Source of the DNA: Babylonia areolata
Lineage: Eukaryota > Mollusca > Gastropoda > Neogastropoda > Buccinidae
Assembly: GCF_041734735.1 (NCBI RefSeq)
Contig: NC_134895.1
Coordinates: 10,164,927 to 10,228,926 of the forward strand
Length of the DNA stretch: 64,000 nucleotides
Direction of reading: 5' to 3'
The position numbers and the translations under genes were made by a program. The notes under the pieces are model-generated. The model worked only from the letters and a program-made list of their open reading frames with translations, had not been told where the DNA came from and made no database searches. This document shows, piece after piece, positions 22,202 to 34,157 of this stretch; the stretch's first letter is position 1, and each line of letters begins with the position of its first letter.

Positions 22202-22430
22202 TTACAAGAAAAAATATTTATCCATGAGGATACATAGATATTTATTAAATGAAAGAGTTGTTTGTTGTGTTCACATGTGTATGTATCTGTGTGTGTCTAT
22301 GTGTGTGTGTTTCAGGTTCTGTAACAATATTATAGTATGACTGATAGCAGTCTGCATAACTGATTTCAGACTGCTGGGAAACAGACCCTGGCCTGACTGA
22401 TCCATTCCTGGGGGCTGAACCATCTTGTGT
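22062..22430. repeat. Diverged direct repeat R2
   Basis: Partner of 18,745-19,080. It contains a TG/GA array at 22,142-22,200 and ends in CTGATCCATTCCTGGGGGC. Confidence 0.65.
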
Positions 22431-22433
22431 ATG

Positions 22434-23914
22434 GAATGTAACTGAACTTTATTTCTTATATGAAATTGAATCCTTTTTCACTTAAACAAAAAGCAAAATT
22501 GAGTTTGAACAATTATTTGAAACAAATAGGCATGCGCATTGTTAATATCTGTATTTATTTTTTCACATTGTATTACACTTTTTCTCAACAATAATAAGCT
22601 TATAGTTCAGTAATTAACAGTTTTTGTTTTTCATATATAGTAAAAAGTTCACTGTTCAATTACATCATATGTATCTATATAAATACATGTATAAAATGTA
22701 ACTGAACTATATCATTTGAATTTTGACTTTCATGTGTGAGCATGTAATACAGCTGCATACTCAAATAGTTGTGTGTATGACTTTGAAGTTTACACCAGAA
22801 AAAGAGTGACTGTTTTAAAAATGGTCTAGATTATGAAAGTAATCATATATATATATATTGCATCTTAGTGAATCAGGGGTATCACAAAAATCTGTAATAT
22901 GATGAAAATGCGTTGCAAATGTCATTTTTTCTAATACTAATTGTAACCATAAAGCAGACAGGCACATTGATAATACCCATATTGAGTTTTTTAACATTGT
23001 ATTAATTGTTTTCTCTATGATTAAGCTTATAATGCATTACTTAATAGTTTAACAAAAAGTTCAGTTACATCTTATATATTTATACATGTATAAAATGTAG
23101 CCTAACTTTATTTCCTATCTTGTGTGTGTCTGTGTTTGTTGGTCACACTTAGGTGCATTTCCTCTTTCATTTAAACAGAAGCAAGTGTGAGTGAGAAATG
23201 ATTGGGTTTTTTCTTTCCTTTGTGACTTTAATTTTGAAAAAAAAAGTGAAAAAAATAAAATAAACAATGTGAAATCCAACACAACTTTGTGTGGTCTATA
23301 TTTTTATGTTGGAAGGTGCACGACTTTTGTTTTGCAACTGTATTTTTTGTGTGTTTTGATTCAGTTGTTGTAGTAAGTGTGTATCACAAGTGAGTCTTGA
23401 AGGCCTTGCCTCTCTTTTTTGAAGTCATGAATAATTGTTCAAAACATCTCCTAAGGACAAATATGTGTTTGGCGGAAACTGGCCGGCTAGTTTTTGAAAG
23501 GATAGTTATCTTGTTTTTGGAAATGGACAAGTGCTGTGTTAGACATTGAATTATTTTCCGCAAAGACACTGTATATTTTTGCAAAATTTAGTTCGAAGGG
23601 CATTCAACGGAAGCCAATGAGCACTTCTAAGTACGAAACAGCTGTCGCTTGCTGTGCAAATCAAACCTTCCTTTTGAATGTACTTAGGACTAACATGAGC
23701 AAATGAGAGCTTTTTAAACCACCACCCACCCAAAACACAAAAACAGTTTTAAAGGTTATAGAATTAACCAAGATTGTTTTTTGGTGTGTTCGCCATTCCA
23801 AATACAAAGACATCTGGACCTGGATTTAATATTTATATTATATATATATATATATATAGGCGCGTGAAGCCTATAGTTACTACTCAGCCAGCCTCGACAA
23901 ACCATTGTACTTAC
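22434..23914. other. AT-rich left part of block C
   Basis: Intergenic or intronic DNA, homologous to 43,035-43,284 plus 47,031-48,080. About 140 bp here (around 23,222-23,362) are missing in copy 2. It ends with a TA array at 23,838-23,859. If the exon at 23,915 is real, its intron starts here and runs leftward. No further exon could be identified. Confidence 0.5.
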
Positions 23915-24171
23915 ATGAGCATTAAAACCGGAGTCCGACCCAGCTTCCACACGATGTAGTACGGCTCCTGTCTGTCCTGGGTCAGCTTCTGTATGATGTC
24001 CTCATAGTTTTGTTGGTCGTTCTTTGCAGGATCTGCATTGAAAGTTTCGACGGGTACGATTTCGTTGTTTTCTTTACTGAGAGTGAAAACACTGGCAAAG
24101 GGAAAATCCGTTTTTTGTGGAATCGCCGAGACCACAAGCTCAACTGCATCAATATTTAAAATGCTGCACAT
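23915..24171 (-). CDS. Hypervariable first coding exon, copy 1
   Basis: A 257-bp exon, 85 codons plus two bases, reading MCSILNIDAVELVVSAI from an ATG at 24,171 to TPVLML, then AT followed by a consensus splice donor GTAAGTAC. There is no signal peptide or membrane segment. I do not recognise the protein. Its beta-strand-like IVPVET and YIVWK segments faintly recall ADF-H folds, but I would not rely on that. Against copy 2 it has 29 base differences, all replacing amino acids (residues 2, 4-7, 9, 19-21, 25, 30-35, 46, 52, 69, 71, 72, 74, 77, 79, 85), and no silent change. The intron side and 5' flank are nearly identical. This pattern strongly supports real coding. Downstream exons were not found. 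Confidence 0.65.
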
Positions 24172-25931
24172 TATGAAGCTTTTTTTTCTTTTATGTTTTT
24201 TCTCTTTTTTTTTACCGTGATTTCTCACAACAAATTACAGTTGGTGAAGAAAAAGAAGAAAAAAAAACCTCCAAGAAACAAGTACAAGTTACTACAGGAT
24301 ACTTGGTGGGTGGGGAAGAAAGCAAAAACAATTGCAGTCTTCTGCCTAAAAAATCCAGCGAACTGTTTGAGTTTCAAAGCGTTGCTTGTGAGTCACACTG
24401 AGCCAGCCTGGGTTTTATCAGTTTATATAATAGTCTGTCAGTCTGAGGGGTGGGGAGGGAGTGTGTGGGGGTGGAGGTGTCGGTTAGTGGGGAGCGGGCG
24501 TGGCGGAGGGGAAGGGGGATGGGAGGGTTAGTTGCGGTTTTGCAGAAGGGAAGGGAGGGGGTTGTTGACGTCATCCCTCCACATACGGCTTGGGGTGCCA
24601 GTCAGGGGACGATGGGGGGGGGGGGGGGGGGGGTGAAGGGAGAAAAGAAAACTAAAAGCGTGAAAGCGAGAGAGAGAAAGAAACTTGATGATGATTTATG
24701 GCCAGCATGTGTGCTTTTTATCCCCCACCCCCAACCCCCGCAATCCCCACAACCCCCTACTTCTATAGTTATGAGCAGGGATGAATTTTAGAACATGATA
24801 TTAATTTCACCACAAACGAGTCCTCTGTTGGTCTCTCTGTTCACTTCCCAAGCTGCTGCCTTTCGAGACCTGAGCGAACCCCCAACCCCCAGCTCCAGTT
24901 GACATGACGAAAAGCCTTCACTCCAACCGCTCAGCCCCTCCTCCCTCCCCTCATCCTTCAGCCCCCCCCCACACTCGGCCCCTCTCCTCCCCCCACCCCC
25001 CCCCCCCCCCCCCCCGCTCTCACCCCCTTCCCCCTACACCCGCCCCCTGTCCCCAACAACATAGAAGGTGAGTGTTGTTGAAGGTTGGGAGAGGGAGCAA
25101 TGCCCGTCAAACTGTATATTCATCGACGTGGAGAGTTTCGGCGTTCGGATTGGCCAGGCTGGAAACGTGAACTAAAAACATACCTCTGTGTGTGGAGGGG
25201 GGTGGGGGGGGATGGGGGGGGGGGGTCTGTGTGTGTGTGTATGCGTCTGTGTGTTTGTGTGTCTGTGTCTGTGTGGGGTGGGGGTCTGTGTGTGCCTGTT
25301 GTTTTTGTTGTTGTTTGCTGTTGTTGTCAATGCAAGGTCTGTCCAGACTCTAGTTGCTGTCTGTCGGTGATTTTTATTGCACCGTGCATATTAGTGGGCT
25401 TGTTATCGCAAATCAGTTTGCGCTGACGTTTTAAAGCCCCGCTTCCATATCTGAAATGTAGAATAAATCATACAGATGAAGAAAAGAAATGGAAGCAGCG
25501 CTTACGATTGATTTTAAGAAAGATAGGGACAATTAAAATTTTACTAAATGCTGCAAGACAACAGTCTGACGCGAAGAGTATACCATTACGAACACAGCGT
25601 CCGCATTCCAAGCTCGCCTCGCGCGCGCCTGTTTTCCTTTGTTTCAAGCTCACTAGCTGGTTCCAAGGTCGTGGCGCACTGGATGTGAAGTCGGCGCGAA
25701 CCTACAATCTTGTTTTCAATTATCGCTTCTTCTGTCTGCCAATGTAAGGATCGGGATGAATAGATGAGAAGGTATGAAAAGTCACTTGACTGGTTTCTTT
25801 CCTTAATTATTGTTACAATTGCCACGGATGCCCGTTAGAGTCTAATCAAAATTGTACTTCCGTTTGGCAGCAGACGACACACTGCAGTCTGCCGGCAAGT
25901 CAAGCCGATCTATGTTGTCCTTTTCATATCA

Positions 25932-25989
<58 letters not shown>

Positions 25990-26203
25990 CCCCCCTCTCT
26001 TTCTTTCATAATCATAAACAAATAATTATGAGTATTTCAGACAACAAATGGAAGGCACGCACACACGCACGCACGCACGCACGCACGCACGGACACACAC
26101 GCACGGACACACGCACGGACAACACACACACGCACAGACATGATAAAAGAAAGTTGTTTATGCTTACCTGAGCTTGTTTTCCTCTGCTGTTTATTTGTTC
26201 GAA

Positions 26204-26244
<41 letters not shown>

Positions 26245-26568
26245 GTGTGTGGTGTGTGTGTGTGGTGTGTGTGTAGGTGTGTGTGTGTGTGTGTGTGTGA
26301 TACCCATAAAGGCAGATAAAGTCACCCACATACTTTTTTTTTATTCTAATGATATCAATAAAAGATTGTGTGTGATCTGATTTTAATATGTCACACTCAT
26401 AATTTGAAAGAGGTTCACATGCCTATTCATTTAGAGTGAGAGAAAGGAAACAAATGAAAGTAGTCATCAAGATGCATATACATTACATTAAACTGAACTA
26501 TTTCTTTCTGTAAATTATTATAATATATACTTTACTCAGGATAAACAACCTACTCAGGATAAACAACC
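24172..26568. other. Noncoding DNA with G/C homopolymers and TC, TA, TG arrays
   Basis: Upstream region of the hypervariable exon and of the next gene. It has poly-G at 24,616-24,633, C-rich runs at 24,960-25,017, (TC)n at 25,927-25,984, ACGC repeats at 26,058-26,110, (TA)n at 26,209-26,241 and (TG)n at 26,244-26,299. Frames at 25,085-25,426 and 25,508-25,747 run through repeats or show no family signal. Confidence 0.55.
24421..24430 (-). promoter_or_regulatory. Possible TATA box for the minus-strand exon
   Basis: The minus strand reads TTATATAAAC about 250 bp upstream of the ATG at 24,171. Copy 2 has TATATCAAC here (53,311-53,320), so the match is not conserved. It is speculative. Confidence 0.2.
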
Positions 26569-28374
26569 ATGGCTGGTCGACAGTACTGCCTGATTGGTCC
26601 CACGAGTGGTCAACCTACACGTCCATGTGAGCTGACCCCTATAGGCTGGACAACTTGTATACTGTGCCAAACAAAAACCAAAGAAACTCTCACCTGTCCT
26701 GCTGAAGGAAAGCGTGATTGCTCTGGTTACAAGTATGTGGCCGAAAACATTAGGAAATTCCAAGATCTCGAAGAAATGCCCATTTCACTTCACCATGATA
26801 TTCTGAACAATGAGACGTCACTTGAAGAAACTTTTATACAAACAATGCCTCATGGCACAAATCATGCAGAGATAAGATCAGTAACCGCATGTATGAGAGA
26901 ACGAAAAGAAAAGTACAGGAAACTCGTCAGGATAACAGTCCCGTAAAAACCCGTAAGGTATGCCAAGAAGACGAAAAGCAAAAGGACAAATGTTTTTTTC
27001 TGTGGTGAATCCAATACAACAGATCGTTTGCACAAGGTGTCAACACTTGGACTTGACTCCAAAGTCAGACAATGTGCCATATTACTTCAAGACAAAACTT
27101 TGCTGTCAAAACTTGCTGAAGGGGACATGATAGCAACAGACTCAGTGTATCATAACAAATGTCTTCAACATTTGTATTATCGTGCTGACAAGGCAGAGAA
27201 TTCACAAAGGGAGGAAGGTTCTGAGGAGACATTGAAAAGCATTGCCTTTGCAGAGCTAGTGTCCTTCATTGAAGAAAGCGCAAAGGGACGATTGCACAGC
27301 TCCTGTTTTTTCAAATGGCCAGTCTATGTAAAATATATCAGACTCGCCTGGAATCACTTGGAGTGACAAGTGGTGTACATTCCACACGACTGAGACAGAA
27401 GCTCCTTGCCACTTGCCCCATGCTTCATGAGTGTAGTACAGGCCGTGGAAAAGACATCAAGCTTGTCTTCAAACGAGACATTCAATCATGCCATTAGGAG
27501 AGCAACTGACCATGACTCTGAAGCTCTTCTGCTTGCTCAGGTGGCCAAGATTGTTCGAAGAGACATTTTTTCAGCAACGCAAACAGCTACGGATAAAGTG
27601 ATTGAGCCCAAACCCACAGAATCCATTTCTCCTATTCTTCAAGCACTGATTACCATGATCTTAGATGGTCCAGGGAGGAATCTGAATCCAAAGGGAAAAA
27701 GTGACAAAGATGCTTTGACTGGGACTTGTCCGACACAGGCTGCATCAACAATCTGTCAGTTGATCATTTCAACTGTAAACAGTTCCGTGGACAATACCAA
27801 AGGAACCAAACAACAGGTCAGCACCATGTCAGAGAGAGAGAAATGTCAGTTCCAGTGTACGTTGGTATGAAGGTGCATGCAGAAACACGGAAACAGGGAC
27901 TTGTGGACAGTTTCCTACAATCTTGGTCTCAGTATTTCATACGATAGGCTTATGAACATTACCAATGATATTGCAAATACAGTGTGCTCTAAATTTGAAA
28001 GGGATGGAGTGGTTGTGCCACCAGGACTTGTGAAAGACACACTGCAGAACACTGGAGAACATTCCCCCAACTGAAGATGCCCTTCGTCAGCACACTTTGC
28101 GGGCAGTTTATCAAGGTGGATTGATCTGGGGACAGTGTTTACAGACCAAACCAATTCTCCCCTTTACCATCTGCATGGGGATGGACCAGGGATGCTGATA
28201 AACCATGGAGACCCCTGTGGACAACCCTGCGTCAGGCTGAGGACTCCTGTTACGAACTGATTCGTTGTGGTTGCAAACAAGGCTGCAAAAACAGGTGCAA
28301 ATGTATCAGTGCAAGTCTCAGGTGCACTGCCTTGTGTTCGTGTGGAGGAGACTGCTATGAAGACCAAGACTAAT
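26569..28374 (+). pseudogene. Disrupted copy of the two-CxxC/HxxC gene
   Basis: Nucleotide match to 55,852-57,652 at about 99%, with the same ATG context and the same cysteine-rich end. The reading frame is interrupted in several places, so it yields only short frames. The doubled 18-bp TACTCAGGATAAACAACC just before the ATG is present, as in copy 2. It is either a decayed paralogue or the worse-sequenced allele. See the intact copy for domain details. Confidence 0.75.
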
Positions 28375-29394
28375 TTTTCTGTGAGTGCAAATCTTTCATT
28401 TTCCCCCAATGCATGCATATTCTATTGTATTCAACCCATTGAAGAACATAGTTATCTCAGCCACAACCTTTTGGACTAAAACTCCTGCCTCCTGATGGAG
28501 AAAAGCAGTACCAGTCAGTACCCTAAAATTTACAGCATTACATGTATGCATGCACTCGTTGACTTATGCACGCATGTGACTGCGTGTGCGCGCGCGCTCT
28601 CTCACACACACACAACACACACACACACACACACACACACATGCATTTTGGGCCAGTAAGAAAACCTGGGAGTCAGAAAGAAAGAGAGACTGACAGAGCG
28701 ACAGGGAGAGAGGATTATGTGCTGAATATGGCTATTTTTAGTAACACTGTTATATAATTTCATGTTTTTTTCTGTCCCTTGCATAAAGATTTATAAGTAC
28801 TAACAAAATGCTAAGCATCGGCACATTCGTGCAAAAGAACATCAGGCACGGGCATAATGGCCAGAGAGAGAGAGAGAGAGGGGGGGGGGTGTACTGATAT
28901 TTTCTATTTTTAGTAACAAATATGCTACTTTTGATGCCTTTTCATATATTTTTTCTATCAAAATGCCAAAATGACAAATGTATGCACTAATAATCGTCAT
29001 AAAAATGCAAAAATAACAGCAAATAGGGAGGGAAATAGACAGCTCGTGTTCAAATCAGTCATCCGGAATCTAAATTTAGTGACCTTCATTTAAAGGTCAC
29101 TGTGACCCCAAATATTGGTCAAAAAAGCTTGCTTCCATTTAAAATATTGATCTACATGCTTCTCCAAGCATTATAGTAATAAAGGCACCATTTGAGGTAA
29201 AAGTGCAAACTGACCCTAAAGTCATTGCAATAACAAGCCCACTAATACCTATACTGTTTGTTTGTTCGTTTTTTCATTTGTTCGTTGTTTCTTTGCCTTT
29301 AGCGCGATTTAATTGAGACACCAAAACAGAGAAGTAAATTTCCGACAAAAGTTGTCATCTTCACTGAGACCAAAACGAAAATACGTTTTTTTGA

Positions 29395-29443
<49 letters not shown>

Positions 29444-30194
29444 TTAGTGTCATCGCGCAGAAATGCTTGAGAGAAAATGTCTGCGGCTGCCTGTCTGCCT
29501 GTCTGTCTGTCTGTCTGTCCCTCTTGTCTGTCTATGCAACGCGTTAACGGTGTCCGTGTGTGCCTGTGTCATTGTGTGCGTGTGTGTGTATGTATGTATG
29601 TATGTGTATGTGTGTGTGTGTGTGTGTGCGTGTGTGTGTGTACTTGAATATCATAGATCATTCTCTCCACAAACCGTCTTCATGTGTGTGCGTCGATGTG
29701 TTCAGGTGAGGGTTGGGATGCTAGGTTGAGCTGAGAGGCGTGTTTGAGTCCCGTGAGTCCTATAAGTGTTGTTACACTTTTTGATATCAGTTGTAGCGAA
29801 TATATATCTCGATATTTCATTATGTGGGTGAGATGAAAGAGCTGTGTGAGTTGTAATTTCAGTGAGTTTTGTATCTGAACATTCTTACCATGGGAGTGAG
29901 TTGAGAGAGCCGTGTTCATGTGAGTAGTGAAAGATGTTGCGCAGTTTTTAAATGAGCAGTGAGTTGTATTTAATCTTCTTTTTTTTTCCATTATAGTCCT
30001 GTTTCTTATTCATTATTAACAGGCGTATTGTTAAAGGCGCTTAAGAGCCACAAGTTTAGCGCTACACAAATGTACATTGTTATCATTATTATTGTGTATT
30101 ATTCAAACGAATCGTTGGACTCCAAAGTCATTTGCTAAAAGCTGTGAACCGGTGAATCCGCGGTCCCAATAAAATAGTGGAAAGCAGCAACGCC
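28375..30194. other. Noncoding DNA with CA, GA, CTGT and TG arrays
   Basis: Contains (CA)n at 28,601-28,641 and 29,396-29,441, GA/G at 28,862-28,890, (CTGT)n near 29,497-29,520 and TG/TATG at 29,568-29,641. Near 30,050 the sequence TAGCGCTACACAAATGTACA followed by ATTATTATT looks like the tail of a LINE or SINE, but no body is recognised. Confidence 0.5.
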
Positions 30195-30650
30195 GGAGCA
30201 TTTTCACCACACCTAGGCCTCCAAGACTCACTTGTGATAAATTAAGTCCCCTAGCATTAATTACACAGTAATTTCCCTTTTTTACTATCTGCACCAAAAC
30301 GTTTGCAAAATAAATAAAAAATTCCATGCTTAGCAAAAGAAGTTCCTGTTTGAACAAAAAAATGATAATAATGACTCCTCTTGTTGTTGTGTCAGAATAA
30401 GAGGTCAAAGTGCCAAATTTAGAGAATGCAAAAAATATAAATATAACAGTAAATGCAGTTTGCATATAATTAGGCTTCTTTTTTTTTTCTTTTTTTTTGT
30501 GTGCCCATCCCAGAGGTGCAATATTGTTTTAAACAAGATGACTGGAAAGAACGGAATGTTTCCTATTTTTATGCCAAATTTGGTGTCAACTGACAAAGTA
30601 TTTGCAGAGAAAATGTCAATGTTAAAGTTTACCACGGACACACAGACACA
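30195..30650 (-). repeat. Dispersed repeat (ACTCACTTGTG family), copy 1
   Basis: Reverse complement of the 16,440-16,960 repeat. Its inner end is CCAAGACTCACTTGTGATAA. Its outer end is lost here because the copy runs into (CA)n at 30,658-30,688 and then LINE sequence. The full version is at 59,560-60,133. Confidence 0.6.
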
Positions 30651-30654
30651 CGGA

Positions 30655-30689
<35 letters not shown>

Positions 30690-30693
<4 letters not shown>

Positions 30694-31427
30694 ATGCGAC
30701 ACTGTCACGAAATGCGACCATCGACAATGAAGTGAACGTCAGGATTGCAAGAGCAAGCGCAAATTTTGGTAGACTCAGTGCAAATGTCTGGAACAGAAGA
30801 GGCATTAGTCTTGAGACCAAGCTAAAGGTCTACAGAGCAGTAGTTCTCCCCACACTACTGTACGCCTGCGAAACTTGGACAGTGTACCAACGATATGCCA
30901 AGAAGCTGAACCACTTCCACACAACATGCCTCAGGAAGCTACTGAACATCAAGTGGCAAGACAAGACCCCAGACACAGAGGTGCTCGCAAAAGTCACCCT
31001 TCCCAGCATCTTCACCATCCTGATGCAGTCCCAGCTTCGCTGGGCTGGACACGTGGCGCGCATGCCAGACCATCGGCTGCCCAAAAGGCTTTTCTATGGC
31101 GAGCTGCAACAAGGGAAGAGATCACACGGAGGTCAGAAGAAGCGCTTCAGAGATACTCTGAAAGTCTCTCTGAAAGCGTTTGATATCAACCCTGACTCCT
31201 GGGAGGAATCTGCAGTGGACCGTGACAAATGGCGTGCTGCTGTGCACAAAGGCGCCAAGTTGTGCGAGGCCAACAGGACTGCTGCAGCTGTTCAGAAGAG
31301 GCAGGCCAGAAAGTCACGGGCAAACAAGCTCCCTGAAAATGGTATGCCTGTCTTTGTCTGCCCCAACTGTCAGCGAACATTTCGTGCGCAGATTGGACTA
31401 TTCAGCCATCTGCGCATTCACAGATAG
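30690..31427 (+). mobile_element. RTE-like LINE 3' fragment, copy 1
   Basis: The open frame encodes the C-terminal third of an RTE-type protein: VNVRIARASANFGRLSANVW, VVLPTLLYACETWTVYQR, QLRWAGHVARMPDHRLPKR and a final Cys/His motif (CPNCQRTFRAQIGLFSHLRI). It starts abruptly after CACAGAGA. About 1 kb present in copy 2 (60,060-61,033) is absent, so RT motifs are missing. The frame itself is still open to the stop. Confidence 0.75.
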
Positions 31428-32666
31428 ATTCATGAGCATCCTCCCCCCCCCCCCCCCCACCACCACCCTCCCCCCATCCCCCAGCTGGATGACAACGATG
31501 GTCATCATCGATCTCGATGGACACACACCACCACCATGGTAACAACTGAAGGATGGGGCTGCTGAATGATATCAAAAACAGTCCGCAGAAGCTTGGAGAA
31601 TTTCCACTGTGAGACCACACTGTGAGGCCTTTGAGAGAGAGATTAACAAAATGTCAGGACTCCAGTTTTCGTTTTCTTGGATTTCTTAGGGTTTTTTTTT
31701 TCTTTCCTTCTTTGTTTTTCAGTTTCTTTCGTTTTTGTGTTTTTTCTTTGTTTCTTTGTATCCTTCATTTCTTTCTTATTTCGGTCCGTTATGTCATTCT
31801 TTCTTCCTTTCCTTATTTCCCCTTTCTTTCCATCTGTTTCAGTTAGCATTGTTCTCTTTCTTTCTTTCTTTCTTTCTTTCTCTCTTCATTTTGAATTCCT
31901 GTCATTCGTTGCTTTATGAATTCATTGTGCTTCCCCAATTTCTCTCTCTATCTCTCTCTCTCTCTCATATTCTCCCTCTCTTTTCATCTCTTTCTCTCTC
32001 TCTCTCTCCCTCTCTCTCTCTCTCTCTCCCTCTCTCCCCCTCTCTCTCCCTTTCTCTCTCCATTTTTTTCCTAGATAGATCTTGACATCATCAATATTAA
32101 TTTTGTATTTGCAGATGTCCATTTTGTTACATACGTCCCTAGCCCTAGCTTCATTTGGGGTTGTGGCCTTTACATAATGAACTATTTCCAACTTCACTCT
32201 CTCCCTCTCCCCCACCCCATGCCACCATGAAACCGTGCACTATAAACAAATGTTGTTGTTTTTTCTGACTTCCCTATGAAAGTAACAATTCTGGAATGCG
32301 ACAATGCATGCAGGCTGCCACGAAGAGAAACCGCCTCTAGCCAAAAGAGCATTTGCTACTCTCAAACAGCACCACAGCCTCGCAAAGGCAAATCACATAC
32401 TGTAAACTACCTTAAAAACGCCCAGACTCTGAGTAAACACCCTCCTAAAAACTCTTCTGAATTCGAAACAGCTTCGGGTAAAATACCTTGTAAATGCCTC
32501 ACTTAAAAAAAAAAAAAAAAAAAAAAAAAACGAACGACAATTACATGAAGTAATGACAATCCAGTTTGCTATTTTGTGATCACGTTGCTTTGCGAAGCAG
32601 CGCACATTTATATCCAGAAACAAATAGATCGAACGCCTGCATGAGACATCGAAGTATGAGATGATA
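31428..32666. other. Pyrimidine-rich right end of block C
   Basis: Contains a C tract at 31,442-31,460, T/TTTC-rich DNA at 31,690-31,880, (TC)n at 31,940-32,060 and poly-A at 32,503-32,530. Leu/Ser/Phe-rich open frames are low complexity. It ends at GTATGAGATGATATGATA, next to the LINE. Confidence 0.6.
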
Positions 32667-32756
32667 TGATACGCCTGACAGGCAGCATAGTCCTGGCTCT
32701 CATTTCTTTCGTCAGTTGTGTTGGAATGTGATTGTGCGTTGACGTAAAAGTGGTGT

Positions 32757-34157
32757 ATGTGCTTTATGATGGAGTGGAGTATACACTGGTGCTTGTTTTG
32801 TGCGATTCTGCCACCGGATCTTCAAGTTATTTGGACATGTTTTCTGTGTAACCTGGCAAGTATTCTTGCTTGTCAGAGCACGCCATTTCTTCACCATCCC
32901 CTTTCGCACGCACAGCCCGCTCCGCGTGTTCCTGAAGCTGACCTCTACCACAGGCCCTCGCTTGATGCTCATTTTCCCCATGTGTCTTACACATGGGACC
33001 AGCTCCTGTCCGTGCCTCCTGCAGCACTTGACCCTTCTGTCATCGACGCCATCAGAGGTGTGGGTATAGGTTGTCACCTCCCCCGTGTTCGCACTCATCG
33101 TGCAGGACGTCGCAAGCAGAGGAAGATAGCTGTTGTGTGTGGTACTGGACGTGAAACTTCCACTGACCATACTGTTAAACGTATCAACTTTAATAACCTT
33201 ATTCGTGTACCTCTGTCCTGCTTTCCCTCCCACCGCTCAACTCACATTTCTCTAGGTCTGTTCAACGCCCAGTCAGTTGGTCCTCGCCTCAAACGCTCAG
33301 CGATCAACGAACATCTGCTTTCGATCAGCCTCGACATCCTGTGTATCACAGAAACTTGGCTTCGCAGTTCTAGGGACGAAGCTAAGTGTCGAGATCTCGG
33401 TCCCCCTGGCTACACTACCACCTCCTTCCCTCGTGTTACAACAACTTGCGGGGGAAGAATCGCCTTCTTTGTGTCAGACAGGCTGCTTCCACACACAACG
33501 TACACATCTGCCTTCCTCTTCAACCATGCCTCCTTTGAACTGGCCCAGCTTTCACTGTCACTGCCACATTCCCACCTCAATGTATTCTGCCTCTACCGTC
33601 CGCCACCAAACAAGAAAAATAAACTTTCTGATACGATATTCATAGAACAGTTTCCGGACTTCTTAGAATACGCTAACAGTTTACCAGGCTCCCTACTTAT
33701 TGTCGGTGACTTTAATTTTCATTTTGATTCACCCACACAGTTTTATACCTCTAAATTACTTGAAATTGTCAGTTTGTTCGATCTTAACCAGTCTGTAACG
33801 GAGCCTACACACAATCGTGGTCACATCGTCGATTGGGTGTTGCACATAAATGAGGACTGCCTCCTGAAGTCTACCACCGTCGATCACACCCTGTCCTCCG
33901 ACCATCACAGTGTGACGTGTCATCTGGACCTCACCAAACTTCCCACGCCCCGTGTGTATAGGGAGGTGCGCACACTGACCTCAATTGACTTAGACTTATT
34001 TAAAGCTGACCTGCTGACTATCCACTGTCCTACGCGCTGTACTCGACAGGCACGCCCCGTCGACTCGGTGCCTGATCTCCAATCGTCCCCCGTCGCCTTG
34101 GTACAACACCGTGGGACCAGAGCTGTTGGAGACCAAGCGGGAGAGAAGGAGAGCTGA
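32757..34157 (+). pseudogene. LINE N-terminal region and endonuclease (copy A2)
   Basis: The frame includes an N-terminal segment with basic THRAGRRKQRKIAVV, then the endonuclease: LGLFNAQSVGPRLKR, DILCITETWLRSS, LLIVGDFNFHFDS and LSSDHHSVTCHL. This is more complete than A1. The last 35 or so residues are out of the family frame, after a shift near 34,050. The upstream Met at 32,757 may be the element's own start but is unproven. Confidence 0.75.

Larger units (their letters stand above)
15222..22434. other. Segment present only in copy 1
   Basis: Copy 2 joins GCCACCAAAAGAA directly to GAATGTAACTGAAC at 43,035, skipping these 7.2 kb. The two edges share GAA. The content is old, diverged repeats, so a deletion in copy 2 with 3-bp microhomology is likelier than an insertion here. 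Entries below describe its parts. Confidence 0.75.
2476..32666 (+). repeat. Long direct repeat, copy 1
   Basis: Matches 33,166-62,960 in order and orientation, apart from copy-specific insertions and losses. Identity is about 99% over most of block A and most of block C, 2-4% lower at 22.4-23.9 kb, and much lower only in one exon (23,915-24,171). It is either a recent tandem duplication or two haplotypes placed end to end. Confidence 0.85.

Noticed and set aside
23915-24171. Assigning the hypervariable exon to the ADF-H/cofilin family
   Set aside because: Only a vague resemblance in strand pattern and the KP-FIMW segment. No diagnostic motif is present.
31643-32085. Phe/Ser/Leu-rich and Lys-rich ORFs as membrane or basic proteins (also 61,941-62,389)
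   Set aside because: Products of TTTC, TC and T-rich simple sequence.
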